Below, in pieces: positions 31,420 to 43,400 of a stretch of DNA of 64,000 nt; position 1 is the stretch's first letter; each line of letters begins with the position of its first letter. Source of the DNA: Sebastes aleutianus (taxonomy: Eukaryota; Chordata; Actinopteri; Perciformes; Sebastidae); assembly GCA_916700875.1 (NCBI GenBank), contig CAKAKS010000068.1:30622028-30686027 (forward strand), read 5' to 3'. The notes below the pieces were generated by a model. The model searched no databases, was not told the origin of the DNA, and saw only the letters and a list, made by a program, of their open reading frames with translations. The position numbers and the translations under genes are program-made.

Positions 31420-34400
31420 ATAAAGCACCACAGCCTATAACAGGACCCCCCTCCAACCCCCACCCTGCCCCCTCCCCTGGCCTCTCACAGGTAAGGAACC
31501 CTGCTACATATACTGCTTTCACACTAAAGAACCCTTTTTAATGTCCAAACCAAGCCAGTCAACACGGGTTAATCAGCTGGGCATGTGGCAACTGTTGGAT
31601 AATGTACGAGCCTGTCCGAATGTAATAAAATTAGTTTATATTTTCATTTGGTTTGCTAATTGCTCGATAATATAATGAACTATGGCTGGGTTTGTTATTT
31701 TATAACGGACAGAACAGGCGACAGATGTATTTCTTTGCAGGTTTATTTGGGTAAAAAAATGGTAACACAAGAAGAAGATAAAACAGATGCGCTCACAGCT
31801 GGCTGTACCGCGAGGTGGTCGGCTTGCACAATGTGTTTCTGTTTTTGTGTACTGTGGATGCTTCTCTCATTCAGCAGCCTTGTTAAGTTTGTATACACTA
31901 AGTTGTCCCTCACAGTCCCGGTCATCTGCGCTTAATTTCCTCCTCACCACGGGACAGCCGTTAGCTCCCGCACCTCAAAGTGTTGCCACATTTCCATGTT
32001 GACAATTAGATTTGTCCCGCCCTGGTTGTTAGCGACCCTGGAGTCTGTGCCATTCACATTGAAATCAACCCAAAATCAGTCAATGCGAGTTAACCCTTTC
32101 AAACACACAATCAACGCTGGTTCAACCCTGGTTGAGCCCCTTTGTGTGAAAGTGGGTGTTAAAGTGTCAATCCTTAAGATTTCCGTCCTGGTTGATTAGG
32201 CAACATCCTGTTTACTGCTGGTATCTGCAAATGTGGTTTAATACTACAGGTCACAGAATACTGGGAGGGGCAAAACAAACTATATTTAATAAAGAAGTCA
32301 GACAATAATTGGCCTTTTCCAACCATTCTGTGAGCCACCATGATCTGATTTTAATTAATGTACAGTGTGTATTCCAACTTCTATGTCAGCTCCCCATTCA
32401 CTTGAATATGAAAAGATGCTGGTATTGTGAAAAAAGCAAAATGTGACCACAAATATCAGACTGTGCACTTGTTGACCACTTGTTCCTCCCTGCCTCCTCA
32501 CTTTCAATTCCTCTTCTGTCCCACTTTTCTGCTATTGATATCACTTCCTGTCTCTTGCAGCCCTCATTCCCCCCTGGGCATTCTGTTGTGTTTGCCACCC
32601 CACCGCCTCCACAAATGAACCCAACACCGCAGCCCCGACAGGTAGGCCTGCCCACTGCTCACCCTACCTACAGTCAGCTTAAACTGCACCTAGATGAATG
32701 ACAAACAAACCAATCAGGATAAAAAAAATTGTCTTTTCTTTCTGCTACAATTGTCCCTGCCTGTGTGCAAGTTTGGCATAATTGCTGCTCACTGTTGCTA
32801 TCTGAAATCTTCCCAATGGAAAACAAAGTGCTCTGAATCCATCTGTGGATTTCTTAAAATGCCTGCATGTCTGTTTGCCTACTTCTCACCAGTTCTGCAC
32901 CATTTTCAGTACGACAGTATGATTTTAACTTTTTTACTCATTAATCCTCATGACTGACCGGAAGTGCAATCGGCTCCAACTGCATTTCTTTCAAGCTCGA
33001 CCAATAAATCGGCCGAACCATGTTTCTTAACTGAAGTTTTAAATGTTTTATACGCAGACTTATTTATAGTTATTTATAATTTCCGGTGAAGTCTACTGTA
33101 ATGATCTATTTTAAGCGGTAGGAAATGCAGTTGAGTAAAACAAATTAATACCAATTGGGGAAAAACTAGTTGCTTTGTAAAGTGGGCATCGCTGTCAGTT
33201 TCAGAATGCTAAGACGCCTCCTGTATGACTGTAGAAAGCGGCTTTCTACTGTTTTCAGACTGTCTGAACAACAGTTTTATATTAGCTTTTAAAGGGATAG
33301 TTTGGGTGTTTTGAAGTGAGGTTGTATGAGGTACTTACCCTTAATCAATGTATTACCTACAGTTGATGACGGTCGATATGCCCCCCAGCTTGGAGAAACA
33401 GACAGGAGTACCAGCACGGGAGCAAAGCAATGTACTGCTGTGGACGGACGCCGCAGCGCTGCTTCTGTGCGGTACCTCCTGTCTGCTTCTCCAAAATGGG
33501 GGCGAGCCGACCGTCAGTAATACACTGACAATGGATAAGTACCTCATACAACCCCACTTCAAAATACCCAAACTATCCTTTTAAGTGCAGTTGTAAAAGT
33601 GCAGAACTGGAGGAAGTGGATAGTGAAGCATGGATCTTGTGCTTTTGTCTTTAACTTCTGTCCTGTCTACCTCTCCTCTAGTTTGCCCCAGGGCCCCGGC
33701 CTATACACCAACAGGTACTAACAGCACAACTGACTAACATGACTAACACATATTAGAAGCAGTAGAGAAGATTGAGTGCTTTGACTACTAAAAACATAAG
33801 TGGGGACATCTTCAATGAGAGTTACTCTGTGTTGTTAGGCGATCTTAGGGGTGACTATTGTTGCTTTTTGTAAATATTTGAACCTGAAACTATGGTAAAG
33901 TTACCAGAATAGTTTCCCAAATCATGCTTTAGTGAAGTACAGCTGTAGCTAAATATAAGTGCACAAGAATGTCCTATGTAAAGGCGTACCTAATACCTAT
34001 ACGTTTCATAAAAATGTTATGAGAAAGGGATCAGTTTCATGTGAAAACGTTTTTTTACAGTCAGTAAAGTATGCACTGTGTCTTCATATTTTTCTTGTGC
34101 ATTTTTTAAATCTATCATCTGATAAAAAAAACGTTGCGCACAGAAACCTTGCACACTGAGTCCATTTTGTTTTATTATTCTATTCATTGCAAAAATTCGC
34201 AGTACAAGACAAATTAATTACGTGGGTGCAATGGATAGTGCTAGTCCCAAACAGTGCTAATGAATGAATGACATTAGCAAGGAGCTATCGTTTAGCTCTG
34301 TCAAATCTTTCCTACATCTTTTGTTTTGCGACCATCCCTGAGGTTGTATTTATTTTTTAACGTGACAAATGCGTACCAAAAATATGGACTGTGTGCAAAG

Positions 34401-37400
34401 GCCTTAGGTAGACCTAGTTTATTTGGATTCTCTGCATGCTGCTTGTTAATTCACAGCTTGGCTCAGATGAGACACTTTCTGGGTGCTGTGCTCTAACTGA
34501 TTGTGGTGCTTTCTTTCTCTCAATCCTTCTCTCCCACCCTCTCCTTTCCATTTGATGTGTCTCTGTGCGACCTGTGTTTGCTGCTGAAGGGAAGCTTCAG
34601 GTCGCTACAGGTAACTCAAATTTCCTTTTTTCTTCCAGTTTTTCCTTCCCTCTTTTTTTTTTTCTCACCGTCTTGAGGAGAGCATATGTGTGTGTCTAAT
34701 ATTTGGCAGTGTTTGTGCTTTGTTGGCTTGGTGTCATTTCGCTGGCTACGGCGGTTAGCTCCCAGGCCAGCAGCAGAATGTCAATGAGGAGGCTCTGAAT
34801 GAACCAGCATTAGCTGCTTTATCTCTTCTGGCAGGCAATATGTTTCCAGTTGGAGTCTAGCCATAGATTCATGGGCAAACTATGAGCCTGGCTATTAGGC
34901 TGGACAAACTAGCTCCACTTGGTCCAAGAGATAAAATCATACGAGGGCATGGGGGATGGTTTTTATGTCGGAGGTTTCAGAAAGGTAACTAATAATTCAT
35001 TTATTTGTCTCTCTCTCTCTCTCTAAACCCTATTTCCATCTAATTCCTCTTCCCACATTGTCCCGTGGCCTTTCTTTTTTTCCCCCTACTTTCATCTACA
35101 TCTCCTCTCAATCACCGTTCATCCTCACCTGTCTTTGGTCTGTCACCACCTTCCTCCTCCCACATTTCTCTGTCATCTTCCACCTTGGTTTACCCCCCTG
35201 CCTCCTCTCTAGCCCTACTACAACAACAGGGCCAGCCTGCCTCCCAACAGTGGGCCTCGGGGTGTCCCTCTCAGCAGCGGCCCTCGACCTGTGACGCCCA
35301 CCCACGTCTACCAGCCGGGCCCCGGCTCCCAAATGATGATGATCCCTGGGCAACAATTGCAATTCTCCAGCACGCCACAGGGAAACGCCTACTTCATACC
35401 GGGACAGGTATTTATCTTATCTGAGCCAGATAGTATATCGGCAGCTAACATGACACATTTTTCCTCATATCATCTCAGTAATATATAGAGCTTTTTTTTG
35501 TATTTTTCTTGTTTGGATAAATTTCATTAACATTGTATTTGCAAAATATTGATTAGTACCTTCATAATGACCTAAAGCTGTGTATTGTGAAGAGAAGGAA
35601 AAGTAGGGATGTCATGAGAACTGATGCTTTGGAACCAAGTCATACGGTGACGGCGTGATGGTACTCGTATTTTACACCGCACCGTAGGAACCGTCAGACT
35701 AAAGGCGTCCTGGGGACGATAGAAAATATGTTTGGGATGCAGTAAACTCGCTATCGACACGTCCAGGGGACGCACCATATTTTTTCCCCTGATAATACTA
35801 CATTGCGAACAACAAATCTGTGTCGAAATCGGCAGGACGAGAGACAGTTAACAACAGCTGTTAGCTCCGTGCAGGACTGTGCTGCTTACCGGCTGCTAGC
35901 AGCTAACGTTAACTAGCTCCCGTCCTGCCAACTTAAACACGACGGATGCCATTGATTTTACATAATGATGCAGTAAAAATTAGTATTGGGTGAAGGTAAA
36001 TTCTAATGTTCTCACGATGCGATGTTTTCACAGCAGTATAATAGAAGGGGAATTATGGCCTGTTTAACTTCCTGGTATTGTGACATCCCTAAGGAAAAGT
36101 GTCTTGTTGTGCAGGCCTGTCTGCACGCAAGATTTATAGTTATCTTCTGACTGTATCTAATGATATTGACCTGTGTCTTACATGCTTCCTCTTCTTTGTT
36201 TCCTCAGTACCGGTCGGCGACCTACGTGGCCACACCCCAGCAGCAGTACCCAGTCCCATCAGTTAACCCAGGCTTCTACCCCGGCACCAGCCCCGCTGAA
36301 TATGGTACTTACAGTAAGAGGCTCTACCTGGTGCCCTCGCCCTCGCCTGAGCCACTCACACACAGAGACACACTTAGCAGGGTTTATAACTGACACAGGA
36401 GCCATCACTGGCCCAATAATTTGCAAACTTAATCAGCTAGAGAGCCATATAATTATGAAAATGAAAAGTAGTAGGATCCAAACAACAAATGCGTAACACT
36501 TCTTTAATGTAACATAAGAAAAAAACAGAGTAACCGGCAACATGGCAAGCTAACAAAGGTAGCCAAATATAAAAAAAAAGAAATCAAACCAAAGTCATCA
36601 GTATTGGTCAGGCACGGTGTTGTGGGTGGACTTAATGGGCCATTGACGTTATGACTGGTTTGCCCAGTGCTCAGTTTCCAGCTGTGTAAAATGTCTGTAT
36701 CAGCGGTTTAGAATGCAGATAGAGTCCCTGTCTATTTTCATAGCTACAAATGCATTGAGACTGGAAGAACATAGAAAACAATGTAGGTAAAAAGCGGAGG
36801 TAGAGCTGAATATTCCTGCCTGACTTGATTGTCGGACTCTTTTCTGTTGAGACAAGTTTATGAATTAACAGCACAGTGCGCCGCTCTCTCTCTCTCTCTT
36901 ATTAAAAATCAATCAAACTCACCCAGCAGTCGATCTTTCTCTCTCCCTGCAATCAACCTAAACAAATAATAATCCAGCCAGCTCATACAAACAAATTGGT
37001 ATTTCCTTAACCCTCTGACAACCACATAGACCCGTTTTAGACTTTTTTTTAGGGGGGTACAGGGGGTCTTTAGGGGGAGGTAGCAGGTCAACAGTAAATG
37101 TCACATTGAAGAGGTGTACATCATCTGAAAGCTGGGAACCTGAAGATTAATTTGAGATGCAGCTGAATGAGATATGCTCATTTTTATGAGCCGATCGAGT
37201 GCAAAGGCATTTTGATTATTATTAGTTATTATTATTATTATTTTGTTATGTTCCACACATAACGTAATGACGTCTTCACGATTGTACAATGTGGTGATGC
37301 GAAAGACGGAAGCCTTAGCTTTCCGCTGCAACAAGAATGAATGTTCTAGCTATTATGGTTTTTATTTTAAATTAATTTAAACAAGATCATGCAAACAACG

Positions 37401-40400
37401 CTGTGGGAAGTCTGGAATTTAGTGTAAGTTCCTCAGAACCAAAGAGCAACTACATTTGTCTGGACTGTCAGTTGTGCAGTGACAGTCAGTTTACTTTCTT
37501 CCCATCCAACATGGAGCATAATGACCGTAATGAAATGCAGCTATGAGACGTGAGTTGTGTTGTTGCTGAGGGGTGTGACCGCGTTCTGGAAAATGTTAGA
37601 AGATGCTGACTGTCATCGTCAAAGCAGGTTGAGCGAAATGGGCACTAAAAAAAAAAAGTGTGTCAGCATAAATATCATCTGCATTGAGCATCAGATTAAT
37701 TTCCTGTATGTAACTGTATTGCTTCTATAATACACTCAAAGAATGTAGCTTCATAGTTCATACACATGAACCTTTCTGCCTTTTTATTCATTCCAAACCG
37801 ACTCTGTCATCATATTACTTCACATCTACTACTAAATCCAGCAGCACTACAGATGTTTGCTGTTGATCCCATGTGTTGTGATGCCCTCTAGAGGTTGCTG
37901 AATGTCGGTACATCACAAGAAGTGATGATGGGGCCTGAAAACAAACTTGCTGACCCCCCACCGGCAGGCATCTGAACTATGTGTTGTCTTTGTTTAAACT
38001 GTAGCTCATCAGCAGTAGAACGAGCTGGCCTGAATACTTTACAGGACTGTAAACACACAGTTCTTCCTATTAGGCTTTCCATGTCAGGCCCTTTGCACAT
38101 CAGTGTATGTGCACTGTACAATGTGCATGATACTTGAACAATACCTCGGAACCTGCGTATGCATGTTTCTGAAAAAATACAAGTAAGGGATAATGTACAG
38201 TGAGCCGCTCATTGTTGTGAAAGAAAGCCTGACAGGGCGATGTCGCACCGGCCTGAAGGGGATTCTTTCACAACAGTGACCCACTCGCTGTACATTATCC
38301 CGCTTATTACACGGCTACTTACTGTAGAAATCAATAATTTGAAACAAAACGCTCCGCCAGAGTCCGACATCAGAGCTGCGACAATTGCAATGGTCTGCTA
38401 TAAAGAAATAACAGACCGCAGAATGCCGTGATTAACCAATCAGAATCGATTAGTTGTTTGGTCTTTAAACTGTCAGAAAATGGTGAAAAATGACGATCAG
38501 TGTTTCCCAAAGCCCAAGATGACGTCCTCAAATGTCTTGTTTTGTCCACAACTCAAAGATATTCAGTTTACTGTCATAGAGGAGTAAAGAAACCAGAAAA
38601 TATTCACATTTAAGAAGCTGGAATCAGAGAATTTTAGCCTTTTTTTCTAAAACAAATTCCTCAAACCGATTAATCGATTATCAAAATAGCTGGGGATGAA
38701 TTTAATAGTTGACAACTAATCCGTTGATCTTTGCAGCTCTGTTATGTTTATTGGTGTGACTCTGCCAGGCTTGGTGCTCATTTAGTGGATTTCTGTTTCT
38801 TGTCCAGATACGTAATGATAAGTCTCTTCACAATAGCCGGTTACTGGTGGTAACATGAGAGAGCTTTGTTGCTATTTATGCCAGATATGTTTGTATGACT
38901 GCACAGGAAGGACATCATGTCCCATGTGTTTGTGTTGGAGGGTAAGTGTGTCACATTGGTAACTCTGGGAATCACGTGGCATGTCGCGACATGAGGTTGT
39001 TGCAACACATGACCCTAAATAACCGGTGACGTGACAGTGAGAGACATGGCTCTCAAACTCTGGTCTTCTTTAGCCCCTTTCCCACTGGACAAAAAAACCC
39101 ACTAACATCTGTCTGAAATGCTCTGTTTTAGTGCATTTCAACGGAATTGAAATAGAATTGCGTTGCCTGGCAACAGTTTGGGTCCATGTTTACTTCCTGT
39201 CAGCTGATGTCATTAACATACACTGCAACAGGAAATAAACTGGGACACATTTAGAATGTTTACGTTTAAAATCGTGTACTGGTCTAAATATTGTATATTT
39301 GTGACATCACAAATGGACAGAAATCCTAACGGTTTGTTTCAAACGCGCAATTTCTGAACACGGGCTGTGTGTATTTCTCTATATATTGAGCATTTTGATA
39401 GTTTGACAGTATTTATATAGCACTTAAACCTGCTTTATAATGTAAAAGACCTGAAAATCTCACTTTTTACAAAATGGGACCTTTAATGCTGAGTTAGAGA
39501 GAGAGTTAAAAGAGTTAGATGTGGAAAGAAACGGATGTTATAAGCGCTCCTCAAAGCTACCAGACTCCATTGACAGAAACAGTAATTTTACCTCGCTGAT
39601 CGTTGTAAAACACTCTTCATTTAAACTCAACAGACACAAAATTGAACTCATCAAAACTGCCTTTGTTAGTCTTTCCACTGTTACAACCGGCACCGACGTG
39701 CCTGCAATGGGAAATGAGGCTATCACCTATTTTTAGCGGGTTTTCTCATGTTTAAAAAAATACTGTACGTGCTAATTTTGGTGGGAAAAGGGGTTTTATG
39801 GGATTGACCATATTGGCTTTGAAAGTGCAGCGGTGTCCAGGGTTGTTTCAGGTCTCCACCGTGTCACAGAGACAAGAAACTGATACGGATATACTGTATA
39901 TCTGGAAATGATTATTGCCTGTAGGACCTATAATGCCTGCCATAATGTTGTGGTAACTGCATAGTAACAATCCCAGAATATCATTCCAACACCCCCCTCT
40001 GGTCCTCTAAGTGGTGCAGTCTGTCTGACCATTGAGTCCTCTTCTAGCAGTCAGGTAAAACACACACGCATGCGCTGTGCTGACGGCGTATGGTGACTAT
40101 TTTTAAGACTCCCAGCCCCCAAAGTTGCTTCCCACATATATGTGCTTACTCACAGCCCACCCCCCTTTGTAGTAGGCTGTGATGTCAGCATGGATCAGAT
40201 ATTCAGGCTTGAGAAAGAGAGGGGAGTCTTCACTCAAATCAGAGCCGCTCTGAACGACACAACTGAATAGTTTAGCTCGCCTGCCTGTACACTGTAAAGG
40301 AAGAGGAGGAGGAGGAGGAGGGGGGGAGGAAGGGGAAAAAAAGTGAAAGGCAGGGAGGAATTAGGAAGGTCAGAGGGAGGAGCAAAACTGGGACACGCTG

Positions 40401-43400
40401 GAAGAGGGAGGGCTGAGCATTAAGAGAAGTGGGCACCTGTAGAGAGGACAGGAAGAAGTTAGAGAGGGGGTTTGAAGCAAAGAGAAACCCCCTCTCCTTT
40501 TTCAGTGAATACGCGTTCGGCAGGCGTTCAGCATGGGGAATCGTGGGTCTCAAGAGCAGCAGGACTCTGAGGGTAGGTGTCGTCTAGACTCTTTGCAGCC
40601 CCCCTCTCTCAATCTCCTCCACTTCATGAGTCATATCTCAAGCCTCTTATTTAGAGTTTTTGGGACGGCGTCCAAGAAAAGTTTGGCTTTCTGGTTTTGA
40701 GCATGCTCCTATTCTCCCTCTCGCTCTGTGTGTCTTCCCTCCCTTTCCCTCTCGCAGCGCTCTCTTCCTCCCAGCCGGTGTGGAGTTTTGACTATATTTA
40801 GGCTGTGCTGCTCCTGGTCAACAATGCAGACTCAGTAATGTGAGTTAGACTGAAATGCAGAGGGGGGAGCGAGGCAGAGCAGGAGCTAGCTGGCGTCGAG
40901 GCCTCTGCAATCTGAGGATTTGTTTTTTTTTACCCCAGTCTGTTGAAAGTGTGCTACGACTGGTTCTGAACTGTAGCTGAGGCCAGTTACGAGGCCAGGT
41001 AATGTCACTGAGTGGTTGGATGTCTTGTTGACATTATTGACCGGGTAGGCTAATAGAGGGTCTTTGAACTTGTGGAAATTCTTGGAAAATGTAGATTTTT
41101 TTTTTTTTTCTTTCTTGGTCATGTTGGCAGCAGCTTTCTTGACAAGTTTGTGAACATGAGAGAGATCCATTGCTTTAAGAAATAAGGGACAGCAATGCAT
41201 GCTGGGCAGAAGGGAGAAGCTGCCGTGTCATGGTCTGAGGGCCTACCTGTGGGGCCTACCTGTGGTTGCTGTCAGATTCAACATGGAGGGGGATTTTGAG
41301 ATGGCACAGCATGCAAAGACAGTGGAAAAAAACGCAGATCTGAGGCAATGATGTCTGTTCATTTGATGTCAGAATTATCATGAGGGAGGAGAAGTTGATG
41401 GTTGTAGCTTGCAGACATTTTAAGATGTAAATTGACTATTTACTGCAGCAAAAGTAAAGTTTGGAGACAGTATAAGAAAAGAGCTTGTTGGAAATGAAGC
41501 AATTTGAGTTTTTCAGTTGATAGTTGATTTTGGTCACCTGTCAACTGGAAACATGGGCTGCAAAAATCACACAAAATTAGAGCTGAAACAATTGGTGGAT
41601 AAAGCAAAAATGGTGTCCGCAAATATTTAGATTATCAGTGAATCGTTTCACTGATTTTCAGGCAAAAATGTCGAACGTGTGGATTTGTTTGTCATGTATA
41701 ATAAGTAAATTTAATATCTTTGGGTTTTGGACTGTTGGTAGAATAAAACGTCCCCAACCTCTTCATTTATTCATCTGTTCAATTCACTCATTAATTATAG
41801 CTTCATTCCTTAAGATTACCACGTCCATTTTGAACATTTAACAAGCTCTCCTGCAGGGCGTCTCTACAGTGTTTACAGGAATATTGTCAGGACACTAAAG
41901 CCCAAACAAAAACATTGTTAATTTTTGTAATTATGGCCTACTTGACCATTAAGTTGCCTTATGTCATGTATAAAGTCAGTGTTATAGCGTCATATAATAT
42001 AGAAATATCGTTCATTAATGTCTATCAATCAATTTATTTATATATTTTGGAGTTCAAACACATTGGAAAATGGTTATGTTTTCCTTCTCCCTAATGTGCA
42101 AAACAAACCGAACCCTTATCAAAACCTTATTGGGCTTTTGGAACCGTTGCACCACCAGTAAGTTGCTCTTAGCTAGAGTATTTGAGGGATGCTTAATATG
42201 TAATACATCCTCAGTTGGCAGTGAGATGACCTTTTAAAGAAAGTGTAATTACCTCACACTAATGACATTATAACTTTGCTGTGGACATAAAGCTGCAGCT
42301 GTTGGCTACGCAAATCATTAAGAAGTTAAACCTTCACATTTCATGTCCAGCTTTTCTCACTGCCTCAACGTAGTCTAACGTGACTTTCAGAACATTAGCG
42401 ATGTGGACTGTAACGCCATTGTGTAAACACTAGCGGTTGTGTGTGTGTGTGTCCTGTGCGTCTGTGTGCAACAGGCTGATGTGTTTGTGTCAAGTTATGG
42501 CTACAGGATTAAGTCAGTATGTGTTGGTTTACATTCTTCTCTCCGTCTGATCCACAGCAGGGGCCTACTACCCCACCCCGCCTCAGTTCACCCCTGCGGT
42601 GCAGCCGGCCCCTCCACAGCAGCAGCAACCACCACCTCAGCCTCCCCAACACATCCCCACCAAAAGGGAACGCAAACAGGTACAGTCACTATCCTACTGC
42701 ACAATACATCTTACACTTTAATGTGGCTTATGTGTAGGGGGTGGAGGGAAAATGTATTCACCTATGTATCGATATATTTGCTTCATTTGAGTCGATGCAG
42801 AGGTAGAAGGAAGTTGCCGCTTTTATTGTTGTAGTCTGAGTAACGTGACGTCATATCCGTTTCAAAATCCAAAACAAAGCTAAAGCCAGAAAGCAGAATA
42901 CAGCAGAGGGTCCGCGGGGATACGACCTGCACCTTCACATTTTAAATCCAGCGTGGTAAACACTACACATCCAGTAAAGTATGGAAACACTTTGGGCTTC
43001 ACACACTGCAGGAAAAGCAGAGCTAAACATCACGGCTAAAGCTGCATGCTAACTCAACGTTATCGTATCGTGGTAACGTGCGGTCAAGCCAGCCGTCACT
43101 CTCATCTCCGTGGTCAAATCGGCCGATGCTACAACTGTAGAGCACCCATATACTGTTAAATACATTCAAATGGCCCCGATGGAGCTGACTATGGATGTAT
43201 AAAGAGAACAGAGCTGACGGAGAGCTAGCGACGGATTCGGCGGAGTTAGCGGAAGTATACACGTGTGACTGAAAAAAGAAAAGAAATAAGATTGATTGGA
43301 TTATACTTACCAGAAGTATAAAACATTACATGTCCCTTATAAATTAAATAGAAAATACCGCTAATTTGTTAAGGAAATGTCTTTATTTCTTTGATTCCGG

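Larger units (their letters stand above)
36314..42557 (+). other. eif4g1: 6.2 kb eif4g1 intron with a candidate internal first exon
   Basis: Separates the exon ending TSPAEYGTY from the exon encoding AYYPTPPQF. It holds several mobile elements (37010-37340, 38179-38742, 39073-39795) and, at 40533-40572, a candidate alternative first exon. From about 41220 to 42440 no gene was seen; a fragment near 41585-41650 has GCTGAAACAATTGG and ATTATCAGTGAATCGTTTCA, like common fish MITE ends. Confidence 0.6.
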
